The position numbers were made by a program, and so were the translations under genes. Shown piece after piece: positions 1 through 5,670 of a stretch of DNA of 10,143 nt (position 1 is the first letter of the stretch; every line of letters begins with the position of its first letter). Under the pieces are notes generated by a model that was given only the letters and a program-made list of their open reading frames with translations, did not search any database and was not told the DNA's origin. Origin of the DNA: Clostridia bacterium (lineage in GTDB: Bacteria > Bacillota > Clostridia > Lutisporales > Lutisporaceae); assembly GCA_029256365.1 (NCBI GenBank), contig JAQSYB010000040.1:1-10143 (forward strand), given 5' to 3'.

Positions 1-747
1 ATTAGGGAAGTTTCAGAGGAGCAGATTGTTGCACCGCTCAAGAAGGTACTTCGAATAGCCACTGACGAGGACAAACGGATCTATTGGGATAATAAGAACA
101 AAGAAAAAGATGCGTTGACTATTTGTCAGCAAAAAATACAGCAGCACAACTTGGATATGAAGCTTATTGATGTAGAATATACCTTCGACAACAATAAGAT
201 TATCTTCTACTTTACAGCAGATGGCAGAGTAGATTTTAGAGAGCTTGTAAAGGACTTGGCTTCTGTTTTTAAGACTAGAATAGAGCTTAGACAAATAGGA
301 GTTAGAGACGAATCCAAAATGATAGGTGGAGTAGGCCCTTGTGGCAGAGCTTTATGCTGTTCCAGCTTCCTTGGCGATTTTGCTCCAGTATCCATTAAGA
401 TGGCAAAAGAGCAAAGCTTATCTTTAAACCCAGCTAAGATATCGGGTATTTGCGGTAGATTAATGTGTTGTTTAAAGTATGAACAAGAAGCTTATGAATA
501 TGCAAGAAAGATAGTACCTAGAGTAGGATCTATTGTGGATACGGCAGAAGGAAAAGGGGAAGTCGTGGGCAATAACATGCTGAAGGAACAGGTTAGGGTC
601 TTGTTGGAAATACAAGAAAACAATATGAGGGTAGTAAAAGACTATTCCATAAAAGACGTTGTTGTAATTAAGCATGGAAGAGACTTTGAGAATCCAATCG
701 ATGAAGATGTGAAATATGAAGATCTTAAGATTCTAGAGAAGGATTAA
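1..747 (+). CDS. ricT: RicT (YaaT/PSP1 family) regulatory complex subunit, 5' partial
   Basis: The reading frame is open from base 1, so the gene begins upstream of the window; 248 residues are visible. It is a PSP1-domain protein. In Bacillus, RicT works with RicA and RicF in a cytoplasmic complex that carries [4Fe-4S] clusters and helps RNase Y mature mRNAs; it also affects sporulation, competence and biofilm formation. Two CxxxxCC clusters are seen, GPCGRALCC (Cys at visible residues 114, 119, 120) and CGRLMCC (151, 156, 157). Their spacing matches the B. subtilis RicT cysteines as I remember them (161, 166, 167, 198, 203, 204), which suggests about 47 residues are missing at the N-terminus. 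The middle stretch DVEYTFDNNK through DGRVDFRELV is highly typical of the family. The apparent TTG at 115 is internal, not the start. The identity is secure; the RNA-processing role here is inferred from Bacillus. Confidence 0.95.
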   Translation: MREVSEEQIVAPLKKVLRIATDEDKRIYWDNKNKEKDALTICQQKIQQHNLDMKLIDVEYTFDNNKIIFYFTADGRVDFRELVKDLASVFKTRIELRQIGVRDESKMIGGVGPCGRALCCSSFLGDFAPVSIKMAKEQSLSLNPAKISGICGRLMCCLKYEQEAYEYARKIVPRVGSIVDTAEGKGEVVGNNMLKEQVRVLLEIQENNMRVVKDYSIKDVVVIKHGRDFENPIDEDVKYEDLKILEKD

Positions 748-758
748 TCGCGAGAAAC

Positions 759-807
759 AATAAAGGATAAATTTATCACAAAATGTTTAAATAGGGTTTC
801 CTTTATT
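759..807. repeat. AT-rich inverted repeat between ricT and the ferredoxin gene
   Basis: AATAAAGGA at 759-767 is exactly complementary to TCCTTTATT at 799-807, with a 31-base interval. A separate 12-bp perfect palindrome, GATAAATTTATC, lies at 766-777. No U-run follows the stem, so this is not a classical terminator. The right arm overlaps the -35 area of the likely ferredoxin promoter, so it could be an operator or a weak ricT 3' end structure. In such AT-rich DNA it could also be chance. Confidence 0.35.
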
Positions 808-825
808 AATAATTAATGTTAAAAT
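798..825 (+). promoter_or_regulatory. Probable extended -10 promoter of the ferredoxin gene
   Basis: TG-T-TAAAAT at 817-825 fits an extended -10 element (TGnTATAAT, one mismatch). The -35 region is poor (TTCCTT at 798-803, 16-base spacer), as is common with extended -10 promoters. It lies about 30 bases upstream of the ferredoxin start, leaving a short leader that contains the ribosome site. Confidence 0.5.
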
Positions 826-854
826 GTACATATATTCAGTTAGGAGGTGTACCT

Positions 855-1025
855 ATGTCATACAAAATATTAGATTCATGCATCAGTTGTGGAGCATGTG
901 AGCCAGAGTGCCCAGTAAGCTGCATTACAGCGGGAGATGACAAATACGTTATTGATCCTGAAGTTTGTATAGAGTGTGGAGCATGCGCGAATGTATGCCC
1001 AGTTGATGCTCCAGTACAAGACTAA
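855..1025 (+). CDS. Clostridial-type 2[4Fe-4S] ferredoxin
   Basis: This is a 56-residue soluble electron carrier. It has two CxxCxxCxxxCP motifs (Cys 9, 12, 15, 19 with Pro 20, and Cys 38, 41, 44, 48 with Pro 49), each expected to contribute to two low-potential [4Fe-4S] clusters; an extra Cys 23 lies between them. Size and motif spacing match the classical ferredoxins of about 55 residues found in clostridia. The start is ATG 855, because TAGGAGGTG (841-849) stands just ahead of it; an in-frame ATG at 816 lies upstream of this ribosome site and is rejected. The gene has its own likely promoter and a terminator, so it is a separate unit set between ricT and trmN6. It could supply electrons to general metabolism; a link to the Fe-S-containing Ric complex or to the AOR-like enzyme 4.6 kb downstream is only speculation. 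Confidence 0.95.
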   Translation: MSYKILDSCISCGACEPECPVSCITAGDDKYVIDPEVCIECGACANVCPVDAPVQD

Positions 1026-1032
1026 TTAAAAC

Positions 1033-1060
1033 AAAAAAAGACCGGTAGGGTCTTTTTTTT
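1033..1060 (+). terminator. Rho-independent terminator after the ferredoxin gene
   Basis: GACC (1040-1043) pairs with GGTC (1049-1052) around a five-base loop. The stem is extended by an A-run (1033-1039) against a T-run (1053-1060). It starts only a few bases after the ferredoxin stop, and its symmetric A/T tails would allow termination on either strand. Confidence 0.85.
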
Positions 1061-1113
1061 TAATATCATATTTAGTTATAGGCAAGAATAAATCCACCAA
1101 CTGAAGAGGTGTC

Positions 1114-1857
1114 ATGATGGAAGAATTAATCAAAGAAGATGAATGCCTGGATGATTTGCAAAATGGCTATATGCTTATCCAGAAGAACAATGCCTTTAAA
1201 TTTGGCGTAGATGCGGTACTATTGGCTGATTTTGCTGAAGTGAAGAGGTCTGAGTGTGTACTGGAAATGGGTACTGGCACAGGAATCATACCCATACTGC
1301 TTCATGTCAAAAAGCAGCCAGCAGCAATCACTGCCCTTGAAATACAGGGAGATATGGCAGACATGGCAAAGCGGAGTATTCAATATAACAAGCTGGAAGA
1401 CAAAATAAAGATTTTACATATGGATCTAAAGGATGCCATTGAGAATTTGGGTAAAGCGAACTATGATTGTGTAATAACCAATCCACCTTATGTTAAGAGG
1501 GAAGCGGGTATCAACAACCCAACAGAAACAAAAGCTCTTGCTCGTTTTGAAATTGCGTGCACCCTGCAGGATGTAATAGGCAGTGCCAAGGAGCTTGTAA
1601 GACCTGGAGGCAAGTTTTTTATGGTACACCGAGCGGATAGATTGGTAGATATTATTTTTGAAATGAGAAATCAAGGAATAGAGCCCAAGAGAATAAGATT
1701 TGTGCATTCCAATTCTGGCAAAAGACCACATCTCATATTAATAGAAGGTGTCAGAGGCGGAAAGCCAGAGCTTAGATTTATGGATCCCTTGTATATTTAT
1801 GACGACAAAGGGGAGTATACAGAGGAAATTCACCGTATATACGGGAGGATAAAGTGA
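1114..1857 (+). CDS. trmN6: tRNA1(Val) adenine-37 N6-methyltransferase (TrmN6/YabB family)
   Basis: This is an S-adenosylmethionine-dependent methyltransferase of 247 residues with a Rossmann fold. It shows the SAM-binding motif I EMGTGTGIIP (residues 51-60) and the N6-adenine motif IV NPPY (123-126) in the sequence VITNPPYVKREAG. The upstream segment GYMLIQKNNAFKFGVDAVLLA is typical of the YabB/YfiC family, which methylates A37 of a valine tRNA in E. coli. Position between ricT and rsmI is the usual Firmicutes context and supports the call. Start is ATG 1114 or the adjacent ATG 1117; AGAGG at 1105-1109 slightly favours 1117. The stop overlaps the rsmI start by one base (TGATG), so the two are probably co-translated. 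Family assignment is strong; the exact tRNA substrate in this organism is inferred. Confidence 0.88.
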   Translation: MMEELIKEDECLDDLQNGYMLIQKNNAFKFGVDAVLLADFAEVKRSECVLEMGTGTGIIPILLHVKKQPAAITALEIQGDMADMAKRSIQYNKLEDKIKILHMDLKDAIENLGKANYDCVITNPPYVKREAGINNPTETKALARFEIACTLQDVIGSAKELVRPGGKFFMVHRADRLVDIIFEMRNQGIEPKRIRFVHSNSGKRPHLILIEGVRGGKPELRFMDPLYIYDDKGEYTEEIHRIYGRIK

Positions 1858-2699
1858 TGGCGGGTATTTTATATTTATGTGCAACTCCAATAGGCAATTT
1901 GGAGGATATAACCCTGCGCTGCATTCGAACATTAAAGGAAGTGGATGTCATTGCAGCGGAGGATACGAGGCAAACAATTAAACTGCTGAATCATTTTGAA
2001 ATAAAAAAGCATATGATTAGCTATCATGAGCACAATAAGTTTGAAAAGGGTAAGGAGCTTGTCGGTATGCTGCTGGGGGGACAAAGCATAGCCTTGGTTT
2101 CTGATGCTGGTATGCCTGCAATATCTGATCCCGGTGAAGACCTTGTTAAGCTTTGTATAGAAAGCAATATTGACATTGTGCCGATACCTGGGGCATCAGC
2201 TTCTTTAAGTGCCTTGATTATATCTGGTTTGTCTACAAGAAGTTTTTGCTTTGAAGGTTTTTTGTCTGCCAATAAAAAAGAAAAGAAGGAAAAACTTCAA
2301 CAGTTAGCCAGAGAGACAAGAACCATAATACTTTATGAATCTCCCCATCGGATAAAGGATACCTTACTCGAGCTGCAGCAATATCTGGGAGATAGAAAAG
2401 TATCTGTATCTAGGGAGCTTACGAAGAAGTTTGAAGAGACAATAAGAGGAAGCATGGGAGAAGTTTATGCTGTTTTGCAGCAAAGAACCATAAAAGGTGA
2501 ATTCGTCATTGTGGTCGAAGGCATCGATAAAAAAGATTTGATTGATAATGAAGTCAAAAAGTGGCATAATATAACCGTTGAACAACATATTTTGATGTAC
2601 ATAGAACAGGGAATGGATAAAAAAGAAGCTGTAAAAAAAGTTGCAGAGGATAGAAACCTCCCCAAAAAGGAAGTTTACATAATAGGATGCAATATATAA
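1857..2699 (+). CDS. rsmI: 16S rRNA (cytidine-1402 2'-O)-methyltransferase RsmI
   Basis: This 280-residue enzyme is predicted to methylate the 2'-OH of C1402 in the 16S rRNA decoding centre using S-adenosylmethionine. It has the tetrapyrrole-methylase fold signature: LCATPIGNLEDITLR (7-21), AAEDTR (33-38), SDAGMPAISDPG (82-93) and the PGASA loop further on. Length is normal for the family. Start ATG 1857 is chosen over the in-frame GTG 1854 because GGGAGG (1843-1848) is eight bases ahead of it; the ATG shares its A with the trmN6 TGA stop. The rsmI position just before abrB is conserved in Bacillus and its relatives, although the usual intervening yazA (GIY-YIG) gene is missing here. Confidence 0.95.
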   Translation: MAGILYLCATPIGNLEDITLRCIRTLKEVDVIAAEDTRQTIKLLNHFEIKKHMISYHEHNKFEKGKELVGMLLGGQSIALVSDAGMPAISDPGEDLVKLCIESNIDIVPIPGASASLSALIISGLSTRSFCFEGFLSANKKEKKEKLQQLARETRTIILYESPHRIKDTLLELQQYLGDRKVSVSRELTKKFEETIRGSMGEVYAVLQQRTIKGEFVIVVEGIDKKDLIDNEVKKWHNITVEQHILMYIEQGMDKKEAVKKVAEDRNLPKKEVYIIGCNI

Positions 2700-2740
2700 C
2701 CATAGAACCTGTTACTGAAGATTTGAAAGGAGGACAAAAG

Positions 2741-2935
2741 ATGTCAATAACAAAAGATATGACAATCGCTCAAATATTAAGAGCTTTTCCACAGACGGCA
2801 GATGTATTCAGAAGCTATGGAATGCATTGTCTAAGCTGCCCAGGAGCGACAGGTGAATCACTTGAGCAAGCAGCTATGGTACACGGCTTTGATGCAAGCA
2901 AGTTATTAGAAGATCTACTAAAAGTGACTCAATAA
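2741..2935 (+). CDS. DUF1858 (hybrid-cluster-protein-associated redox disulfide domain) protein
   Basis: This 64-residue protein consists of a single DUF1858 domain. The start MTIAQILRAFPQTADVFRSYGMHCLSCPGA and the CxxC pair (Cys 30 and Cys 33) are characteristic. The family is annotated as a redox-disulfide domain often found near hybrid cluster protein or fused to Fe-S assembly or stress proteins; its biochemical role is not settled. The start is ATG 2741, preceded by a near-perfect AAAGGAGG (2726-2733) with seven bases of spacing. An upstream in-frame ATG at 2687 lies inside rsmI and lacks such a site. It sits 41 bases after rsmI with no promoter that I can see between them, so it is probably the last gene of the trmN6-rsmI transcript. 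A strong terminator follows. Confidence 0.9.
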   Translation: MSITKDMTIAQILRAFPQTADVFRSYGMHCLSCPGATGESLEQAAMVHGFDASKLLEDLLKVTQ

Positions 2936-2947
2936 TTTGGCATGAAT

Positions 2948-2975
2948 AAAAGGTTAGGATTTCTCCTAACCTTTT
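2948..2975. terminator. Two-way rho-independent terminator between the DUF1858 gene and abrB
   Basis: AAAAGGTTAGGA (2948-2959) pairs perfectly with TCCTAACCTTTT (2964-2975), giving a 12-bp stem with a four-base loop. T-rich sequence follows on the plus strand, and A-rich sequence precedes on the left, which reads as T-rich on the minus strand. Since the flanking genes converge, it should end both transcripts. Confidence 0.92.
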
Positions 2976-2987
2976 GATTTGCTCTTT

Positions 2988-3227
2988 TTACTTCTTAAAT
3001 TCAGCCATACAAGTTGGGCATATGTTCTTACCTTTATAAACAACGATATCTTTTGCATTTGCGCAGAAGATACAAGCTGGCTCATATTTCTTAAGAATGA
3101 TATGCTCGCCATCCACGTAGATTTCTAAGGAGTCTTTTTCTTCTATTTGAAGTGTTCTTCTTAGTTCTATTGGGATAACTACCCTTCCAAGCTCGTCAAC
3201 TTTTCTAACTATACCTGTTGATTTCAA
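2988..3227 (-). CDS. abrB: AbrB-family transition-state regulator with C-terminal CxxC pairs
   Basis: This 79-residue DNA-binding regulator has an N-terminal swapped-hairpin AbrB domain; the stretch KSTGIVRKVDELGRVVIPIELRRTL is almost identical to B. subtilis AbrB, a repressor of post-exponential functions such as sporulation, biofilm and antibiotic genes. The C-terminal part differs from Bacillus: it carries two cysteine pairs, CIFC and CPTC, resembling a small zinc knuckle, as in clostridial AbrB proteins. The start is TTG (bases 3227-3225), because AAAGGGG (minus strand, 3241-3235) precedes it at seven bases and the protein then begins exactly at the family's MKSTG; a longer reading from GTG 3245 would translate the ribosome site. 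Its own promoter and Spo0A box lie upstream. The minus-strand position after rsmI is as in Bacillus. Confidence 0.95.
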   Translation of the reverse strand: MKSTGIVRKVDELGRVVIPIELRRTLQIEEKDSLEIYVDGEHIILKKYEPACIFCANAKDIVVYKGKNICPTCMAEFKK

Positions 3228-3234
3228 TTTTATT

Positions 3235-3241
3235 CCCCTTT
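3235..3241 (-). promoter_or_regulatory. Ribosome binding site fixing the TTG start of abrB
   Basis: AAAGGGG on the minus strand, seven bases before TTG 3227. It decides the short 79-residue form of AbrB. Confidence 0.8.
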
Positions 3242-3257
3242 CCACAAAACTACATTA

Positions 3258-3265
3258 TTCGACAA
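3258..3265 (-). promoter_or_regulatory. Spo0A box in the abrB promoter region
   Basis: The minus strand reads TTGTCGAA, a perfect match to the Spo0A-binding consensus (core TGNCGAA). It lies roughly 8 to 15 bases downstream of the predicted abrB transcription start. In B. subtilis, Spo0A-phosphate represses abrB by binding just downstream of its promoter; placement and sequence here fit the same logic. Confidence 0.8.
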
Positions 3266-3279
3266 ATATCTACAACTTA

Positions 3280-3308
3280 ATGTTAACAGAACTGCCAATA
3301 AAAGTCAA
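3280..3308 (-). promoter_or_regulatory. Predicted sigma-A promoter of abrB
   Basis: On the minus strand TTGACT (3308-3303), a 17-base spacer and TAACAT (3285-3280) form a good promoter. The -10 is extended by an upstream TGT. Transcription would start near 3273, giving a leader of about 46 bases to the TTG start codon and placing the Spo0A box directly downstream. Confidence 0.75.
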
Positions 3309-3461
3309 TACTATTCAAATAAATTTGCTTCAAAAAGTATTTTTATCCCAATTCTCTAGCAAACACTTGGTTGTTTGTATCTCCAATTCTAAATTCCAAC
3401 CAATCAAATTCTAATGTATATCCCTTAAATGTTTGTATGAAAAACCCATTTCAAGTGAGTA

Positions 3462-3490
3462 TTGACATTTACGATTATGTAATATATAAT
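3462..3490 (+). promoter_or_regulatory. Perfect consensus sigma-A promoter of the acyltransferase/AOR operon
   Basis: TTGACA (3462-3467), a spacer of exactly 17 bases, and TATAAT (3485-3490) match the vegetative consensus at all twelve positions. Transcription would start near 3497, about 187 bases before the first acyltransferase. A promoter this strong usually needs a repressor or leader control, and candidate sites lie just downstream. Confidence 0.88.
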
Positions 3491-3550
3491 GACCTTAAAT
3501 ATCCATACAATAACAATAATCTAAATAATTGACTGTTATAGCAATTTATT

Positions 3551-3589
3551 TCTCGAAATACGTGCATAATTTAGTTTAAATTTCGACAT
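3551..3589. promoter_or_regulatory. Candidate Spo0A boxes in the operon leader
   Basis: TTCGACA at 3582-3588 is, on the minus strand, TGTCGAA, a perfect seven-base Spo0A core. TTCTCGAA at 3550-3557 differs from TTGTCGAA at one base. Together they also form an inverted repeat, TCGAAAT (3553-3559) and ATTTCGA (3580-3586). They lie downstream of the consensus promoter, where a bound protein would block elongation, or upstream of an unseen second promoter. Confidence 0.5.
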
Positions 3590-3606
3590 TTGGCAAATAA
3601 GGTAAT

Positions 3607-3627
3607 GCACAATTGCTCGAATTGCGC
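3607..3627. repeat. 21-bp imperfect palindrome in the operon leader (possible operator)
   Basis: GCACAATT (3607-3614) and AATTGCGC (3620-3627) are inverted repeats with one mismatch, separated by GCTCG. The dyad is of typical size for a dimeric repressor and lies between the promoter and the first gene. As RNA it would form only a weak hairpin and has no U-run, so a DNA operator is more likely than a terminator. It also contains a weaker TCGAA element. Confidence 0.45.
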
Positions 3628-3683
3628 TTGTCTTTGTTAAAGTAATTCATTTATTAATAGGATATGGAAGGAAAGTAGGTGGA

Positions 3684-4658
3684 ATGTTGGACAGTATGAT
3701 GAAAAATCAATATGCTTTTCTTTTTCAAGGAGTAGGCTTGGAATATCAAAGGTTTTTGCATCTGCTTAATGAAGAGCAAAAGGACAAGCTATATCGGTAT
3801 TGCACCATTGTAAATAAAGAAATGGACTTGGATTTATGGAGTTATTTGTATAGTTCTACCAAAACGAAGTATGACAAAATGTTCAATGATTGGATTGCAA
3901 TATACACAATAGATAATATTGTATATCGTACATATATTGAAAATGGTATAAAGCCAAGCGTATTTTTGGGCTACAGCATGGGCTTGATTATTGCAATGTC
4001 CTGCGGGGATGCCATATCTTTTGCAGCGGGATTGCATATGCTGCTCAGTATTTATAAGTATCCAAAAGAAGCTTTGAGAAGAGAAGAATCAATAGCAGTT
4101 ATTACAGGCATGACTGCAAGGGATGTCGATCAAGTCATTACACAAAACGGCTTGAAGCCCCAAGTCGAAATTGCCAGTGAGAATAGTGAATATTGTATTG
4201 TAATATCTGGAAAGAAGAAATCTGTGGATGATGTGATGACATATGCAATAGATGAAGGAGCGCTCATGGTGAAGGAAATCAATGCACCTTATGCCTTTCA
4301 TTCCAGCTTCGCAGCAGAGGGAATAGAAAAGTATATTGCCTTCGTCTCAAAATTGGAGGTTTTGAATTCTAAGGTGCCGATCATTTCTTGCTACACACAA
4401 CACGCAATGCAGGAGCCTGATGAATTGAAGCAGGAGCTGATAAAGAATATGGTAGCACAAATGCAATGGAAAACATCGATTAATCATATAGCACGAACTG
4501 GTATTACGAACTTTGTGGAGGTCAGTCTAGGGGATATGCTGACGAGATTCTCGAGAATGATAAATAGCGATACGAATTTTCTTACATACAGCAAATTTGT
4601 GAAGCAAAAGTCAAATAGCGTAAGCAGCAATAGCGACGAAGTGACAAATGTTTCGTAG
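3684..4658 (+). CDS. FabD-like acyltransferase 1, lacking the carboxylate-binding arginine
   Basis: This 324-residue cytoplasmic protein has the fold and length of ACP S-malonyltransferase (FabD) and of trans-acting polyketide acyltransferases. Seen motifs are FLFQGVG (12-18, the FPGQG region with oxyanion Gln 15 kept), the nucleophile elbow GYSMG (96-100, Ser 98; usually GHSxG), SENSEYCIVISG (165-176), APYAFHS (201-207, catalytic His 206) and FVEVSLGDMLTRF (277-289). Aligned without gaps from SFAAGL to E. coli FabD DFADAV, the malonate-binding Arg117 falls on Ile 123, so a malonyl substrate is doubtful; loading of a monocarboxylic acyl group, or acyl hydrolysis as in trans-AT editing enzymes, fits better. 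The last 18 residues are polar and Ser-rich. The ribosome site before ATG 3684 is mediocre (AAGGA about 11 bases ahead). It is a tandem paralogue of the next gene and first in the operon. Confidence 0.85.
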   Translation: MLDSMMKNQYAFLFQGVGLEYQRFLHLLNEEQKDKLYRYCTIVNKEMDLDLWSYLYSSTKTKYDKMFNDWIAIYTIDNIVYRTYIENGIKPSVFLGYSMGLIIAMSCGDAISFAAGLHMLLSIYKYPKEALRREESIAVITGMTARDVDQVITQNGLKPQVEIASENSEYCIVISGKKKSVDDVMTYAIDEGALMVKEINAPYAFHSSFAAEGIEKYIAFVSKLEVLNSKVPIISCYTQHAMQEPDELKQELIKNMVAQMQWKTSINHIARTGITNFVEVSLGDMLTRFSRMINSDTNFLTYSKFVKQKSNSVSSNSDEVTNVS

Positions 4659-4671
4659 TACTGCTTAGAAT

Positions 4672-4677
4672 AGGAGG
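4672..4677 (+). promoter_or_regulatory. Ribosome binding site fixing the TTG start of acyltransferase 2
   Basis: AGGAGG six bases before TTG 4684. The next in-frame ATG (4696) is 18 bases away, which is too far for this site. Confidence 0.8.
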
Positions 4678-4683
4678 TCTCAA

Positions 4684-5631
4684 TTGAAGCAGTTTATGGA
4701 TGAGAAATATGTATTTCTTTTTCAAGGGGTGGGGACAGAATATCAGAGGTTAATGCATTTACTTGACAATGATCAAATAGAGCTGCTAAAGCACTATTGC
4801 TCGATTATAAATGAAGAATTGGGCATGGATCTATGGAACTACTTGCATTATGGTACTGTAACAAAATACAATAGAGCCTTTAATAATTGTATTGCTATTT
4901 ATACCATTGATACCATTGTTTATAGAAGGCTCATTGAGTCTGATATTAAGCCTAGTATGTTTTTAGCCTATAGCATGGGGTTGATTACTGCATTGGCCTG
5001 TGGAAAAGCAATTTCCTTTGAAGCAGGGCTTCGTACCATAATAAATGTTTATGATTACTCTCAGAATATCATTCGAAAAGAAGAGGCAATGGCGATCATA
5101 GTTGGACTAAGCTGTGAAGAGGTCGTAAAGCTTATAAAGCAAAATGAATTAGAAGGCACAGTAGAGATTGCCAGTGAGAATAATGAGAGCTGTATTGTTA
5201 TATCGGGGCATAGAATCGGTATTGATCAGATGATGAATATCGCATCCAAGGAAGGCGCCCTAAAGGTTCTGGATATCAATGCACCCTTTGCATTTCACTC
5301 CCACTACGCAATGAAGGGAATCAATAAGCATATTGAATTTATTGCAAAGCTAAAGATGGCCAACAGTGAAGTCCCAATCATGTCTGTATACAATCAAAAT
5401 ATCATCAGGTTTTCTGATGAATTGAAGAAAGAGCTTATGCAGAACTTGTCTGCAAGGATGTATTGGAAGTCATCCATCGAAAAAGCAGCTAGTACAGGCA
5501 TTGCTGGCTTTGTAGAAGTTAGCTTAGGAGACTCTATTACCAAGTTTTCAAAATTAATCAATACGAACTGTGATTTTCTTACATATAACAAAATATTTAA
5601 AATGAAAACACAGATCAAAGAACTTAGTTAG
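4684..5631 (+). CDS. FabD-like acyltransferase 2, lacking the carboxylate-binding arginine
   Basis: This 315-residue tandem paralogue is collinear with acyltransferase 1 over its whole length and identical at about half of the positions by eye. Motifs are FLFQGVG (11-17, Gln 14), AYSMG (95-99, Ser 97; the first Gly of the elbow is replaced by Ala and His by Tyr), SENNESCIVISG (164-175), APFAFHS (200-206, His 205) and FVEVSLGDSITKF (276-288). The FabD Arg117 position is Val 122. Both proteins should therefore be active Ser/His acyltransferases or hydrolases on substrates without a free carboxylate; which substrate is unknown. Start is TTG 4684, chosen because AGGAGG lies six bases upstream. 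It follows gene 1 by 25 bases. Two diverged copies kept together suggest either two substrates or a loading/editing pair, as with the separate acyltransferases and acyl hydrolases of trans-AT polyketide systems. Confidence 0.85.
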   Translation: MKQFMDEKYVFLFQGVGTEYQRLMHLLDNDQIELLKHYCSIINEELGMDLWNYLHYGTVTKYNRAFNNCIAIYTIDTIVYRRLIESDIKPSMFLAYSMGLITALACGKAISFEAGLRTIINVYDYSQNIIRKEEAMAIIVGLSCEEVVKLIKQNELEGTVEIASENNESCIVISGHRIGIDQMMNIASKEGALKVLDINAPFAFHSHYAMKGINKHIEFIAKLKMANSEVPIMSVYNQNIIRFSDELKKELMQNLSARMYWKSSIEKAASTGIAGFVEVSLGDSITKFSKLINTNCDFLTYNKIFKMKTQIKELS

Positions 5632-5670
5632 AAAAACAATACAAAATAGGCGGGAGCGTGGTGAGGAAAG

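Larger units (their letters stand above)
3228..3683. other. 456-base divergent intergenic region
   Basis: No gene of convincing quality lies here on either strand. The left third holds the abrB leader, Spo0A box and promoter. Bases 3309-3461 are AT-rich and show nothing that I recognise. The right half holds the consensus promoter at 3462-3490 and a leader of about 187 bases with TCGAA-type sites and a palindrome. No known riboswitch fold could be recognised by eye. Confidence 0.7.

Noticed and set aside
13..294. Minus-strand open frame opposite ricT
   Set aside because: It is a shadow of a clearly conserved gene, without ribosome site or recognisable protein features.
816..854. N-terminally longer ferredoxin from ATG 816
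   Set aside because: The strong TAGGAGGTG site lies after this ATG and in front of ATG 855, and the 56-residue form matches family length.
1426..1731. Minus-strand open frame of about 100 codons opposite trmN6
   Set aside because: It overlaps the conserved methyltransferase motifs and shows no family resemblance or ribosome site.
3529..3560. Second promoter from TTGACT at 3529-3534
   Set aside because: No acceptable -10 hexamer is found 16-18 bases downstream.
3497..3683. Riboswitch or T-box in the operon leader
   Set aside because: No T-box motif, no terminator stem with U-run, and no conserved riboswitch core recognised by eye.
3684..5631. Housekeeping malonyl-CoA:ACP transacylase (fabD) of fatty acid synthesis
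   Set aside because: No fabH, fabG, fabF or fabK/fabZ genes are near, there are two copies, and the carboxylate-binding arginine is absent.
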